Origin: Intestinirhabdus alba
GTDB lineage: Bacteria > Pseudomonadota > Gammaproteobacteria > Enterobacterales > Enterobacteriaceae
Direction of reading: 5' to 3'
DNA: 64,000 bases
NCBI RefSeq assembly: GCF_009711095.1
Contig: NZ_WMJZ01000014.1
Location: 1 to 64,000, forward strand
In this document: piece by piece, positions 37,556 through 46,749 of the stretch
Layout: each line of letters opens with the position of its first letter
Numbering within the stretch: the first letter of the stretch is position 1
The notes under the pieces: model-generated
The model's input: the letters and a program-made list of their open reading frames with translations, nothing else
The model's database searches: none
What the model was told of the DNA's origin: nothing
Translations under genes and position numbers: made by a program

Positions 37556-38899
37556 TTAAATGACGCCCTGGCCGAACATGGCGTCGGCAACCTTCACGAA
37601 GCCCGCAATGTTCGCCCCGCGCACGTAGTTGATCTGCTTCTCTTCGCCGCCGTACTCAACGCAGGCCTGGTGAATGTCCAGCATGATGTGGTGCAGGCGG
37701 GCGTCGACTTTCTCAGCCTTCCAGCTCAGGCGCGCGGCGTTCTGCGCCATCTCCAGCCCGGAGGTTGCCACGCCGCCGGCGTTGGCCGCCTTGCCCGGCG
37801 CAAACAGGACGCCCGCTTCGAGGAACAGGTCGGTGGCCTCAATGGTGGTCGGCATGTTTGCCCCTTCCGCAACCGCCTTCACGCCGTTGGCGATCAGCTG
37901 GCGGGCACCGTCAACGTCAAGCTCGTTCTGGGTGGCGCAGGGCAGGGCGATATCGACCGGCACCGACCACGGCTGCTTACCTTCCAGATAAGTTAAACCG
38001 AATTCGCGGGCGTAGTCCGCCACGCGGCCGTCGCGGCTGGCCTTGATTTCGCACAGGCGCGCCAGCTTCTCCCGCGTAAAGCCGCTTTCATCGACTACCG
38101 TGCCGCAGGAATCAGAGGCGGTGACCACCCGCGCGCCAAACTCCATCGCCTTTTCAATAGCGAACTGCGCGACGTTGCCGGAGCCGGAAACCGCCACGCG
38201 CATCCCTTCGAAGCCCAGACCGTGGCGCTTGAGCATCGCTTCGGTAAAGTAGACCAGGCCGTAGCCGGTGGCTTCCGGGCGGATCAGGCTGCCGCCGAAG
38301 GAGAGGCCTTTCCCGGTGAAGACGCAGGCGCTGTTGTTGGACAGCTTGCGCATCATCCCGGCCATAAAGCCCACCTCGCGGCCGCCCACGCCGATATCCC
38401 CGGCGGGCACGTCGGTATCCGGGCCTAAGTGACGGTACAGCTCGGTCATCAGCGCCTGGCAGAAGCGCATCACTTCGCCTTCGCTTTTGCCTTTCGGATC
38501 GAAATCGCTGCCGCCTTTACCGCCGCCCATCGGCAGGGTGGTAAGGGCGTTTTTAAAGGTTTGTTCGAAGCCGAGGAATTTGAGAATGGAGAGGTTTACC
38601 GAGGGATGGAAGCGCATTCCGCCCTTATAGGGGCCAATCGCCGAGCTGAACTGCACCCGCCATGCGCGGTTGACCTGAACCTGATTGCGGTCGTCCAGCC
38701 AGACCACGCGGAACTGGATCACGCGCTCCGGCTCTACCAGGCGCTCCAGCAGCGACATCTGACGATAGCGTGGATTCTGTTCCAGAAAGGGCCACAGGGT
38801 GGTCATGACTTCGCGAACGGCCTGGGCGAACTCGGTCTGATGCGGGTCGCGTTTTTGCACGTGGCTAAGAAACGACTCCAGAGAATGTGTCTGATCCAT
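37556..38899 (-). CDS. gdhA: GdhA, NADP-specific glutamate dehydrogenase
   Basis: A 447-aa enzyme aminating 2-oxoglutarate to glutamate with ammonia and NADPH in the cytoplasm, the same length as E. coli GdhA. The substrate loop PMGGGKGGSDFDPKGKS holds the catalytic lysine (about 125-128), PAGDIGVGGREVG is the conserved turn, and SGSGNVAQFA the nucleotide fold. It is convergent with topB, 11 nt apart. Confidence 0.97.
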   Translation of the reverse strand: MDQTHSLESFLSHVQKRDPHQTEFAQAVREVMTTLWPFLEQNPRYRQMSLLERLVEPERVIQFRVVWLDDRNQVQVNRAWRVQFSSAIGPYKGGMRFHPSVNLSILKFLGFEQTFKNALTTLPMGGGKGGSDFDPKGKSEGEVMRFCQALMTELYRHLGPDTDVPAGDIGVGGREVGFMAGMMRKLSNNSACVFTGKGLSFGGSLIRPEATGYGLVYFTEAMLKRHGLGFEGMRVAVSGSGNVAQFAIEKAMEFGARVVTASDSCGTVVDESGFTREKLARLCEIKASRDGRVADYAREFGLTYLEGKQPWSVPVDIALPCATQNELDVDGARQLIANGVKAVAEGANMPTTIEATDLFLEAGVLFAPGKAANAGGVATSGLEMAQNAARLSWKAEKVDARLHHIMLDIHQACVEYGGEEKQINYVRGANIAGFVKVADAMFGQGVI

Positions 38900-38931
38900 A
38901 GATATAAAAGCCTCTTATGTATAGATATGGT

Positions 38932-39173
38932 TATGCCCGTCATATTTCAGGTTGCCTGCGCGCTGGCTTCTGGTTGCTCGTCTCATCCATGCATGGGACC
39001 GGGACGCCGCGGCGTTCCACTCTGCACCGGGCAGAGTTGTCTCACCCCGGTCACTCACTCCAGCAAGCTTCCGGGGATTAATAAGAGATATCCTGTCTCT
39101 CACCAGAGGCAGCCGACGGCGGTTCAAAACGCCCTGCGCTTTGTCCTGCCACCCGAACTATTTAGGGAATATA
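38932..39173. repeat. Expanded ERIC-type element, copy C (degenerate)
   Basis: It begins tatgcccgtcatatttcagg and ends ccgaactatttaggg. It carries a diverged form of the pre-core block (tcgtctcatccatg ... ccgggcagagttgtc), the ERIC core (ctcaccccggtcactcac, agcttccgggg), and a shortened post-core block ending ggttcaaaacgcc...tttgtcc. It lies in the gdhA upstream region; the rest of 38900-39376 shows no gene. Confidence 0.7.
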
Positions 39174-39376
39174 TTTATGATATTTGTATGTTTATGCTGT
39201 TGCAGTTTTCGACTATACCATCAGCAATGTGACGATAAGCAAGAAAAAAATGTTTGCCCTAAGGAAATTAATAATCCTCCGGCGGTCATAATTAAAAGCG
39301 ATGGCTGCCGGCGTTAAAGTTTTGTCTTCCGGCTACCGTTATGGTAGAGACAGACCTGTAAATGTAAGGAATAACT

Positions 39377-39649
39377 ATGCGTCAGCTACTTCTCATCGCG
39401 GCAGCGGTCATCTCATTCAGCGCCCAGGCCGATCGGCGCTATGGTCCGGATGTGGAGGTCAACGTACCGCCGGAGGCGTTTCATACCGGCGGCCAGCGCG
39501 CCCGGCCCTGCGCGCGCTGCTGTCTCTATCAGGATCAAAACTATTCGGAAGGGGCGGTGATCAAGGTGGAAGGGGTGCTGCTGCAGTGCCAGCGCGATGC
39601 GCAGAGCCTCAGCACGAATCCGCTGCTCTGGCGTCGCGTAAAGCCATAA
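39377..39649 (+). CDS. ynjH: YnjH, DUF1496 periplasmic protein
   Basis: A 90-aa protein, K-12 length, with a signal peptide (residues 1-18, cut near AQA). The small mature domain carries the DUF1496 cysteines (RPCARCCLYQDQNYSEGAVIKVEGVLLQC), probably forming disulfides in the periplasm. Function unknown. AAGGAATAAC precedes the ATG. Its last 41 nt overlap the convergent nudG gene. Confidence 0.9.
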   Translation: MRQLLLIAAAVISFSAQADRRYGPDVEVNVPPEAFHTGGQRARPCARCCLYQDQNYSEGAVIKVEGVLLQCQRDAQSLSTNPLLWRRVKP

Positions 39650-40022
39650 AAGCCTCCAGCAGCGGGACGTCGGCCGGGGCCAGCGGATAACGCCGCGCCG
39701 CCTCCGGCCGCAGCCAGACCAGCGCCTGGTGCTCGCGGGCGGTCAGCGCGCCGCTCCAGTCCGCAACGTGCCAGGCGTGCAGATGAATAAGGCGTCCGGA
39801 AACGTTCCGCCGGTGGCTGGCGATATAACGCCCCACCCGGGCCTGAATGCCTAACTCTTCGTGCAGCTCGCGCTTTAGCGCCTGCGGCTGGCTCTCGCCT
39901 GGCTCTACCTTTCCGCCGGCAAACTCCCACAGACCGGGCTGATCCCCCTGCATCGACCGCTGCGCCAGCAGGATCTTGCCGTCGCATTCAATAATTGCAG
40001 CTACTACGTCGATAGATTTCAT
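39609..40022 (-). CDS. nudG: NudG, Nudix (d)CTP pyrophosphatase
   Basis: A 137-aa Nudix hydrolase (E. coli NudG 135). The Nudix box runs GGKVEPGESQPQALKRELHEELGI at about residues 37-60 with the metal-binding REL-x-EE segment complete. NudG prefers 5-methyl-dCTP, CTP and oxidised pyrimidine or purine nucleotides and sanitises the pool. The start MKSIDVVAA at 40022 is used; four upstream codons are also in frame. Its 3' end overlaps ynjH tail to tail. Confidence 0.92.
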   Translation of the reverse strand: MKSIDVVAAIIECDGKILLAQRSMQGDQPGLWEFAGGKVEPGESQPQALKRELHEELGIQARVGRYIASHRRNVSGRLIHLHAWHVADWSGALTAREHQALVWLRPEAARRYPLAPADVPLLEAFMALRDARAADSC

Positions 40023-40099
40023 TATATTCATCAATATTTAACGGCAGAAAAAGCCATACTATCGCTATCTTTATCCAATCTGAAGCTCAGGAGCCGCCG

Positions 40100-40669
40100 T
40101 TGAACAAGCCTCAATCGTGGGTAAGCCCGCTGATGCGCCTTCCCGCCGTGCTAAAACCCCTTACCGCCGCCCAGAAAAAACACTACGGCGAGGTGCTTAA
40201 CCCGACGCGCTGGTGGGGGCGGATGCCGTTTCTGTTCTGGCTGGTGGCGCTGTTTGTCGGCTTTCTGGAGCGTCGACGCGCGCGGCTGACGCCGGTTCTG
40301 CGCGCGCTGCTGATGACGCGGGTGTCACAGGTGTGCCACTGCGCGTTCTGCGTGGACGCCAACAGCCTGCGGCTGGCGGAGCGCTGCGGGGCGATGGAGA
40401 AGGTGCTGGCGGTGGCGACATGGCACACCTCCACCCTGTTCAGCGAAGAGGAGCGGGCGGCGCTGGCCTACGCCGATGCGGTGACCGCGACGCCGCCCCG
40501 GGTTGACGCGGCGCTGAAGGCGCAGATGAAACAGCACTTCAGCGATGAAGCGATTAGCGAAATGACCGCGCTGCTGGCTTTCCAGAATCTCTCGGCGCGC
40601 TTCAACGCCGCGCTGGAGATCCCCTCTCAGGGGCTGTGCGATGGCCTGAAAGGAGCGCCGCGTGCTTGA
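40100..40669 (+). CDS. ynjA: YnjA, carboxymuconolactone-decarboxylase-family protein
   Basis: A 189-aa AhpD-like protein (K-12 YnjA 182). The redox-type CXXC region reads RVSQVCHCAFCVDANSLRLAER around residues 75-95, and the C-terminal LLAFQNLSARFNAALEIPSQGLC is conserved. A TTG start at 40100 with GGAG 6 nt upstream fits the K-12 N-terminal length; the first ATG is at 40133. In K-12 ynjA lies upstream of ynjB; here it precedes ynjF with an 8-nt overlap, a local rearrangement. Substrate unknown. Confidence 0.85.
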   Translation: MNKPQSWVSPLMRLPAVLKPLTAAQKKHYGEVLNPTRWWGRMPFLFWLVALFVGFLERRRARLTPVLRALLMTRVSQVCHCAFCVDANSLRLAERCGAMEKVLAVATWHTSTLFSEEERAALAYADAVTATPPRVDAALKAQMKQHFSDEAISEMTALLAFQNLSARFNAALEIPSQGLCDGLKGAPRA

Positions 40670-41285
40670 TCGTCATCTGCATCCCCACCTTAAGCCGCTG
40701 CTGCACCGCTGGGCGGGCGCGCTGGATAAGCCAGCGCTGACGCCGGACGGCCTGACCCTGACCGGCTTTGCCATCGGCGCGCTGGCGCTGCCGCTGCTGG
40801 CGCTGGGCTGGTATCCGGCGGCGCTGGTCGCCATCGTGCTCAACCGCCTGTGCGACGGGCTGGACGGCGCGCTGGCGCGGCGGCGGGGGTTAACCGACGC
40901 GGGCGGCTTTCTGGACATCGCCCTCGACTTTCTCTTCTACGCGCTGGTGCCGTTCGGCTTTATTCTCGCCGCCCCCCAGCAGAACGCACTGGCGGGCGGC
41001 TGGCTGCTGTTTGCCTTTATCGGCACCGGCAGCAGCTTCCTGGCCTTTGCCGCGCTGGCGGCGAAGCATCAGATTGCCAATCCCGGCTATGCGCATAAGT
41101 CGTTTTACTACCTGGGTGGGCTGACGGAGGGGACGGAGACGATCCTGCTGTTCGTGCTGTGCTGCCTGTTTCCGCAGCACTTTTCCCTGCTGGCGTGGAT
41201 CTTTGGCGCGCTGTGCTGGATGACGACCCTGACGCGGATCTGGAGCGGTTATCTGACGCTGAAGGCGGTGCAGCCCCGCGCCTGA
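40662..41285 (+). CDS. ynjF: YnjF, CDP-alcohol phosphatidyltransferase family protein
   Basis: A 207-aa inner-membrane enzyme (K-12 206) with about five helices and the complete family signature CDGLDGALARRRGLTDAGGFLDIALD (about 65-90; D-G-x2-D-G-A-x-A-R-x8-G-x3-D-x3-D), which binds metal and the CDP head group. It would transfer a phosphatidyl group to an unknown alcohol. It starts at GTG 40662 inside the ynjA end, so the two are translationally coupled. Confidence 0.9.
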   Translation: MLDRHLHPHLKPLLHRWAGALDKPALTPDGLTLTGFAIGALALPLLALGWYPAALVAIVLNRLCDGLDGALARRRGLTDAGGFLDIALDFLFYALVPFGFILAAPQQNALAGGWLLFAFIGTGSSFLAFAALAAKHQIANPGYAHKSFYYLGGLTEGTETILLFVLCCLFPQHFSLLAWIFGALCWMTTLTRIWSGYLTLKAVQPRA

Positions 41286-41374
41286 GGCGGACGCCGGACC
41301 TCTGCCGATATCCACCCGCTCTCCGGCGGGGCGGCAGAGGCGCTTTTTACCTGCCTGCCGGCAGAGCCGTCTGC

Positions 41375-42682
41375 TTACAGGCTGCTCTCCGGACCGCGCT
41401 CGCCGCTGACCACCGGATTGTTGCTGTCGCTGCTCCACTCGTACCAGCCGCCGTCGTAGACGGAGATGTTCGGCCAGCCCATTGCCCTGGCGTACATAAA
41501 GGTTTCTGAGGCCCGCCAGCCGGTGCCGCAGTAGAAGGAGACCTGCTGATCCGCGCGGATGTTCCACGTTTTCCACATCGCGGTGATATCATCCGCGCTG
41601 CGCATGGTGCCGTCGGGGTTATGGAAATCTTCCATATGGGTGGAATCGCTGCCCGCATGTCCCCAGCGCGCGCCGGCGATCTCGCCTTTGGGCTTAATGT
41701 AGCTGTAGCCGCTGGTAGTACCGATAAACTCCGGCCATGAGCGAATGCTGACCAGCGAAGCGTCCTGCCGGTGCAGCAGGGCGCGCGCCTGTTCGATGTT
41801 CAGCATCAGCTGCGGCCGGGCCGGGATGGTGACGCCGAAGTCAGGCTCCGGCTGCACCTTTGCCGGTGTGCCGCGCTCAACCGGCAGCTTCGCATCGGAC
41901 CAGCTCCGCCAGCCGCCGTCCAGCAGGCGCACGTCCTTTACGCCGGCGTACAGCATAATCTGCGCCACGCGCGCCGCCGCGTAAACGTCGCGCCCGTAGA
42001 GGATAACCGTGGTGTCATGGCGAATGCCGTGCTTCTCCAGCATCACCTTCAGCTGGGCATCGGAAACTTTATTCCACAGCGGTTCGCTCTCCACCTCGTT
42101 GGTATCGATATAATCAGCACCCGGAATATGACTGAGCAGATAGAGCTTCGGCGCGCCCCAGCCCGCCTCCAGAACCCGCCATTTTCCGGCCGGCGCGGCG
42201 GTAACGTGGCGACCTTGCTGCAGGTTATGCAGCCAGCGCGGATAAACCAGCTGCTCGAAGTGCGGCAGCCTTTGCAGGCGCGTCGGCTCCTGCAGCGCGT
42301 CGCTCAGGGTGGTGAGCTGAGTGAGGCCCGCCCTGCGCAGGCGCGCCTCTACGGCCTGAACCTCGCGCTCGCTGCCGTACAGCGCCACGGGTGTCCCGGC
42401 GTTAAGCTGATGCTGTTTAACCCAGTCGGCGATCTGCTTATCGTTCATGTCGTCGAGCCAGCTGGCGGAGAGGTTCAGCGCGGCGGGTTCATGGCCGGAG
42501 GGGCCGTTCAGGGTTTGCGGCCAGCCGTTGTAGAAGGCGCTGGGCCGCGTGTCGATAGCGGTGCCATGCGCCTGCTGCAGCTGCTGGAAGTTAAGCGCCT
42601 GGATCGTATCGGCGGCCCGGGAGGATGCGCAGGCCAGCCCGAAAGCCAGCGCCAGCGCAGTCAGTTGAGAAACACGTTTCAT
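41375..42682 (-). CDS. ynjE: YnjE, periplasmic rhodanese-family sulfurtransferase
   Basis: A 435-aa precursor identical in length to E. coli YnjE. A signal peptide (MKRVSQLTALALAFGLACASSRA) is followed by three rhodanese-like domains. The active loop of the last domain is SFYCGTGWRASE, with the persulfide cysteine near residue 385. It accepts sulfur from cysteine desulfurases in vitro and has been linked to molybdopterin guanine dinucleotide chemistry. The ATG at 42682 is chosen over one five codons upstream. Downstream of ynjBCD on the same strand. Confidence 0.93.
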   Translation of the reverse strand: MKRVSQLTALALAFGLACASSRAADTIQALNFQQLQQAHGTAIDTRPSAFYNGWPQTLNGPSGHEPAALNLSASWLDDMNDKQIADWVKQHQLNAGTPVALYGSEREVQAVEARLRRAGLTQLTTLSDALQEPTRLQRLPHFEQLVYPRWLHNLQQGRHVTAAPAGKWRVLEAGWGAPKLYLLSHIPGADYIDTNEVESEPLWNKVSDAQLKVMLEKHGIRHDTTVILYGRDVYAAARVAQIMLYAGVKDVRLLDGGWRSWSDAKLPVERGTPAKVQPEPDFGVTIPARPQLMLNIEQARALLHRQDASLVSIRSWPEFIGTTSGYSYIKPKGEIAGARWGHAGSDSTHMEDFHNPDGTMRSADDITAMWKTWNIRADQQVSFYCGTGWRASETFMYARAMGWPNISVYDGGWYEWSSDSNNPVVSGERGPESSL

Positions 42683-42747
42683 CGAAAAGCCCGACATAAA
42701 AATAGAAGGGCGTCATTCTGACCTGTATAGCCAGGGAAAACGTTGCG

Positions 42748-43392
42748 TTAACGCAGTTTGTCGGCATATTCCGCCATCTGCAGCACCCGGCCGCCCGGCG
42801 GCGCATCCCGGACGTCGTGGGTGACCTGCACCACCGGGATGCCCCGGCCGCGCGTTTCGTTAAACACCCACTGACGAAAGCTTTCGCGCAGCGCGGCGTC
42901 CAGCTTGCTGAAGGGTTCATCCAGCAGCAGCGCCCGGGGCTGAGCCAGCAGGGCGCGCAGCAGGGCTACCCGCGCCCGCTGGCCGCCGGAGAGCGTCGCC
43001 GGATCGCGGGAAGCGTACCCCTCCAGCCCCGCCTGCGCCAGGGCGGTTTCCACCGCCCTTTGCCGGGCGACGCCGCGCAGGGCGGCGGGCAGCGCCAGCA
43101 GCAGATTCTGCCCGACGCTGAAGTGGTCAAACAGCAGCGCGTCCTGAAACAAAATGCCGATGCGCCGCGCCGCGGTGGGCAGGAGGTCCACGCGGCGATC
43201 GTTCAGCCACAGCTCGCCGTCGGCATACAGCGGCGCTGCGAGCGCTCCGACCATCCAGCCAAGCAGAGAGGATTTCCCGCAGCCGGAGGGGCCCATCAGG
43301 GTCAGGATCTCGCCCTCCCCGACCTGAAAATTAATCTGCGTCAGCAGCGCGGTTGCGCCCAGGCGCAGGGAGAGATGATGAACTGAAAGCAT
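42748..43392 (-). CDS. ynjD: YnjD, ABC transporter ATP-binding protein
   Basis: A 214-aa ABC ATPase (K-12 217). Walker A GPSGCGKSS (about 36-44), signature LSGGQRARVALLRALL (about 131-146), Walker B ALLLDEPFSKLD and the H-loop TQVTHD-type segment VVQVTHDVRD are all present. It energises the YnjBCD importer. The start ATG (43392) shares a base with the TGA of ynjC (TGATG), so translation is coupled. A longer upstream frame lies inside ynjC and is rejected. Confidence 0.92.
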   Translation of the reverse strand: MLSVHHLSLRLGATALLTQINFQVGEGEILTLMGPSGCGKSSLLGWMVGALAAPLYADGELWLNDRRVDLLPTAARRIGILFQDALLFDHFSVGQNLLLALPAALRGVARQRAVETALAQAGLEGYASRDPATLSGGQRARVALLRALLAQPRALLLDEPFSKLDAALRESFRQWVFNETRGRGIPVVQVTHDVRDAPPGGRVLQMAEYADKLR

Positions 43393-44927
43393 CAGCGGAG
43401 TCCTTGTCGTACGCGCCCAATCCAGCCGGAAAGCAGCGCCGCCAGAGCGAAAACCAGCAGCGGCAGCAGCAGCTGCCACAGCGCCTGCGCCGCCAGTATG
43501 CCGCTGTCGCCGCCGCTGCTCAGGGCCACCGCCTCGGTGGTGAGCGTCGGATAGCGGCCCGCCCCCAGCCACAGCGTCGGCATATATTGCGCGATGCTGA
43601 CCGAAAAGCCCGCCGCTGCCGCCAGCAGCGTCGGGCGGATCAGCAGCGGACACTTGACGCAGCAGAAAATTTTACCACGCGACCAGCCGAGGGTTCGGGC
43701 GACCAGAATCAACCGCGGGTCGATGCGCCGCCAGGCGGGCTGAAGTACAAACAGCGTCCACGGCAGCACCCACAGCAGATGCCCCCACAGGACGGCGAAA
43801 TAGCGACCGTCCACGCCGAGGCGCAGGGCCAGCAGATATTGCCCGGCCACCAGCGGCAGGGCGGGCAGAAAAAGGGGCAGCCACGCCCAGCGCGCCCCGC
43901 GCTGCGGCCCCCATTCCAGCCATAAAAAGAGGATAGCCAGCGCCAGCCCGGTAGCGGCCAGCCCCAGCAGCAGGCTGTTGTACAGCGCTTCGGGATCCAG
44001 CGCGGAGCTATCGGCCATCAGCGCCAGCAGCACTCCACAGAGCGCGCCGGAAAGCGGTAGCGCGATGGCAAAAGCGTTGCCGGGGGCGGCGACGTTATGG
44101 CGTCCGCGCAGGCCGTTGTCCGCAGGCAGCCCGCGCCGCCAGCCGCGCCAGAGCAGGTAGCCCGTCAGCGCAAAGGCGGCGAGTAGTAAAACCAGCAGCA
44201 GGCTCGCCAACGCGCCTTTGGTCTGCTGCATCTCGTCGCCCTGGCTCAGCCACTGCCAGCCCAGCACCGCCAGGGTTGGCGGATTGCCCGGCCCGAGGAT
44301 CTGCGCCACGTCTACCGCCGACAGCGACCAGGCGACGCTGGCCAGCATTACCGCGCCCAGCGCCGGCGCAACGGCGGGCAGCAGCAGCCGGTTCAGACAC
44401 TGCGGGCGGCTGTAGCCCAGGGACTGCAGCACGATAACCTGCTGCGTCAGCCGCTTTTCACTCAGCAGCGCCGATAACACCCACAGCAGAAACGCGCTCT
44501 CTTTGATTGCCATAACCACGCCGAGACCGATGCCGTAGCGATCCGCCGGAGGGGAAAGGAGAGGGAGCGCGCGCCAGAGCTGGCCTCCTTCGGCAAACAG
44601 CAGCAGGGCGACGGTGGCGAACGCCACGTGCGGGACGGCCAGCAGCCACGGCAACTGCGTTGTCAGCCGTCGCCAGCCCGCTCCTGGCCAGAGGGCCAGC
44701 ACCACCGCGAGGGCGATGGTCAGGGCACCCGCCGCCGCGAGACCGGTGGAGACCAGCGTCGCCAGCAGAGCCTGCGGCAGCTGTGGATCGGTGAACAGCG
44801 CCCGCCAGCGATCCGCCGCCAGGGCGGGAACAATCAGCGAAGCGGCGGCCGGGATCAGCGGCGCGTAGATCGCCGCCATCAGAAGCCAGGCCAGCAGCGT
44901 CAGCGGGTGCCGTAGCGACGCAGCCAT
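43392..44927 (-). CDS. ynjC: YnjC, fused ABC transporter permease
   Basis: A 511-aa inner-membrane permease with about 12 helices, the K-12 length. Two BPD-transp-1 halves are joined in one chain, as in ThiP and FbpB-type systems. Each half has an EAA loop: LQSLGYSRPQCLNRLLLPAV near 175-195 and ARTLGWSRGKIFCCVKCPLL near 425. With YnjB and YnjD it forms an importer of unknown substrate. Its start overlaps the ynjB end by 28 nt. Confidence 0.93.
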   Translation of the reverse strand: MAASLRHPLTLLAWLLMAAIYAPLIPAAASLIVPALAADRWRALFTDPQLPQALLATLVSTGLAAAGALTIALAVVLALWPGAGWRRLTTQLPWLLAVPHVAFATVALLLFAEGGQLWRALPLLSPPADRYGIGLGVVMAIKESAFLLWVLSALLSEKRLTQQVIVLQSLGYSRPQCLNRLLLPAVAPALGAVMLASVAWSLSAVDVAQILGPGNPPTLAVLGWQWLSQGDEMQQTKGALASLLLVLLLAAFALTGYLLWRGWRRGLPADNGLRGRHNVAAPGNAFAIALPLSGALCGVLLALMADSSALDPEALYNSLLLGLAATGLALAILFLWLEWGPQRGARWAWLPLFLPALPLVAGQYLLALRLGVDGRYFAVLWGHLLWVLPWTLFVLQPAWRRIDPRLILVARTLGWSRGKIFCCVKCPLLIRPTLLAAAAGFSVSIAQYMPTLWLGAGRYPTLTTEAVALSSGGDSGILAAQALWQLLLPLLVFALAALLSGWIGRVRQGLR

Positions 44928-46063
44928 TCCTGCTCCAGCGCGTTAACCCACGCGGCGTGCGGCTCCGGAAGCGTTGGCGGCATCCCCTGGGGCATATGCG
45001 CCAGCAGCGCTTCCCTCCAGGGGGCGGGAAGCCTCTGCGGGTCGAGAACCGACGGATCGCCCCAGTACGCCGGATCGGCCTTGCGCAGCTGGGCCTGCGG
45101 AGAGAGCAGAAAATTGGCCACCACTTTCGCCCCGGCGCTGGCCCGGGCGTTTGCCGGAATCGTCACGAAGTGCACGTTGCCGAGGGTTCCGCCGCTGAAG
45201 CCGAAGCTGTAGGTGGATGGCGGCAGCTCGCCGCGGGCCGCTTTCTGCCGGGCGTGGGCCGGGTTAAAGGTCAGCGACAGGCGCAGCGTTCCGGCCTTGA
45301 GCAGGGCGTCCATGCGCGCGGGCGTCGGCGGGAAATCTTTCCCCTCGCGCCACAGCGAAGGGTGCAGGGCGTCGAGGTAGCGCCACAGCGGCGCGGTGAC
45401 CGCACCGAAGGTTTTGTCGTCCGGCGCGGTTTTTAACGCCTGCGGGGCGTCGGTCAGGGCGATCAGCAGCTGTTCAAGAAAGGCGGTGCCGGTAAAATCC
45501 GGGGGCCGGGGATAGGTGACGGAGCCGGGATGCGCCCTGGCGAAGGCCAGCAGCGCCTGCGGGCTTTGCGGCGGCTGCGGCGCGCTCTCGCGGGTGGCGA
45601 TAAAGGTCAGCTGCGCGCCGCCCCACGGCGACTCCGCCCCCTCCGTCGGCACGGAGAAATCTTCACGTACCGGCTTTTGCGTATCGACATAGCGCCAGTT
45701 GGGCAGCGCCTCCGCCCAGCCGGTCTGCAGCAGCCCCGCCTCCTTCAGCGTGCGGAAGTTTTCGCCGTTGACCCACAGCAGATCGATTGAACCGCCCGTC
45801 CGGCGTCCGGCGGCGGCTTCGGTCTGGATACGCTTCACGGCGTCGGCGGCGTCCGCCAGGCGTACGATCTTCAGGTCGATGGCGTAATGGGTTTTCATTT
45901 CGCCGCGGACCCAGGCGAGGTACTGGTTTACCGCGGCGTCGCCGCCCCAGGCGTTGAACCAGACGGTCTGCCCCCTGGCCTCGTTCCTGATTGTCTGCCA
46001 GTCGTCGGCGGCCTGCGCCTGGGCGGACAACAGCAGGGCGATGAGAAGTAGTATTCGGCGCAT
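44900..46063 (-). CDS. ynjB: YnjB, ABC transporter periplasmic binding protein
   Basis: A 387-aa precursor (K-12 388) with a signal peptide MRRILLLIALLLSAQAQA. The mature protein resembles the thiamine/iron class of binding proteins (VWFNAWGGDAAVNQYLAWV, LLWVNGENFRTLKEAGLL, NVHFVTIPANA). It would present a small solute to YnjCD. The ATG at 46063 overlaps the stop of the upstream TVP38 gene (TAATG). The substrate is unknown; resemblance to ThiB is remote. Confidence 0.92.
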   Translation of the reverse strand: MRRILLLIALLLSAQAQAADDWQTIRNEARGQTVWFNAWGGDAAVNQYLAWVRGEMKTHYAIDLKIVRLADAADAVKRIQTEAAAGRRTGGSIDLLWVNGENFRTLKEAGLLQTGWAEALPNWRYVDTQKPVREDFSVPTEGAESPWGGAQLTFIATRESAPQPPQSPQALLAFARAHPGSVTYPRPPDFTGTAFLEQLLIALTDAPQALKTAPDDKTFGAVTAPLWRYLDALHPSLWREGKDFPPTPARMDALLKAGTLRLSLTFNPAHARQKAARGELPPSTYSFGFSGGTLGNVHFVTIPANARASAGAKVVANFLLSPQAQLRKADPAYWGDPSVLDPQRLPAPWREALLAHMPQGMPPTLPEPHAAWVNALEQEWLRRYGTR

Positions 46064-46740
46064 TATGACTCCTGAGAAAAACGTTTTACCAGCCAGCGGG
46101 AGAGCAGCGGCAGCAGGCCCAGCAGGGCAAAGGCCGCCAGCATCGCCGGCGAAATAATATCGCGGACGGAGGAGAGCTGGCCGAGCTGGCGTCCGGCGTT
46201 GAGATAGATCACCGTCGCCGGCAGCATCCCCGCCTGGCTGACCCACCAGTAGCGGCGTACGCCGATGGCGGTGAGTCCGGCCAGCAGGTTGACCAGCACG
46301 AACGGCAGCATTGGCATCAGGCGCAGGGCAAACAGATAAAAAGCGCCGTCGCGCGCCAGACCCGCGTCCAGCGTCGCCATCTGGCGGGAAAAGCGCCGGG
46401 CGATCCCCTCGCGCAGCAGATAGCGGCTGGTCAGCATGGCGAGCGTGGCACCCAGCGTAGAGGCAAACGAAACCAGCAGGGTTCCCTGCCACAGGCCGAA
46501 GAGGGCACCGCCGAGCAGCGTCAGCAGCGCCGCGCCGGGAATCGACAGCGCCGCTACCGCGGTATAGATCAGAAAATAGGTCCCGGCGCTGAGCAGCGGT
46601 GCCCGCTGCTGCCAGCCCATAAGCAGCCCGTGGTAGCGCTGCAGGCTTTCAAGGGTGAGCTGGCCGGGAGGGATGGCCCAGGCCATCGCCACGGCAAACA
46701 GCAGCACAAGCGCCAGTAACAGACGTTTTTTCGTTAGCAC
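46063..46740 (-). CDS. ydjZ: TVP38/TMEM64 (VTT/DedA-like) membrane protein
   Basis: A 225-aa inner-membrane protein with about six hydrophobic segments and VTT-domain features: GAALLTLLGGALFGLWQGTLLVSFASTLGATLAMLTSRYLLR, and LRLMPMLPFVLVNLLAGLTAI with the conserved proline region. E. coli YdjZ occupies the same place, so the symbol is assigned by position and similarity. It is joined to ynjB by a TAATG overlap, hence an operon ydjZ-ynjBCD. K-12 neighbours ydjX and ydjY are absent. Possible lipid or small-molecule handling role. Confidence 0.8.
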   Translation of the reverse strand: MLTKKRLLLALVLLFAVAMAWAIPPGQLTLESLQRYHGLLMGWQQRAPLLSAGTYFLIYTAVAALSIPGAALLTLLGGALFGLWQGTLLVSFASTLGATLAMLTSRYLLREGIARRFSRQMATLDAGLARDGAFYLFALRLMPMLPFVLVNLLAGLTAIGVRRYWWVSQAGMLPATVIYLNAGRQLGQLSSVRDIISPAMLAAFALLGLLPLLSRWLVKRFSQES

Positions 46741-46749
46741 CTGCGTGTA

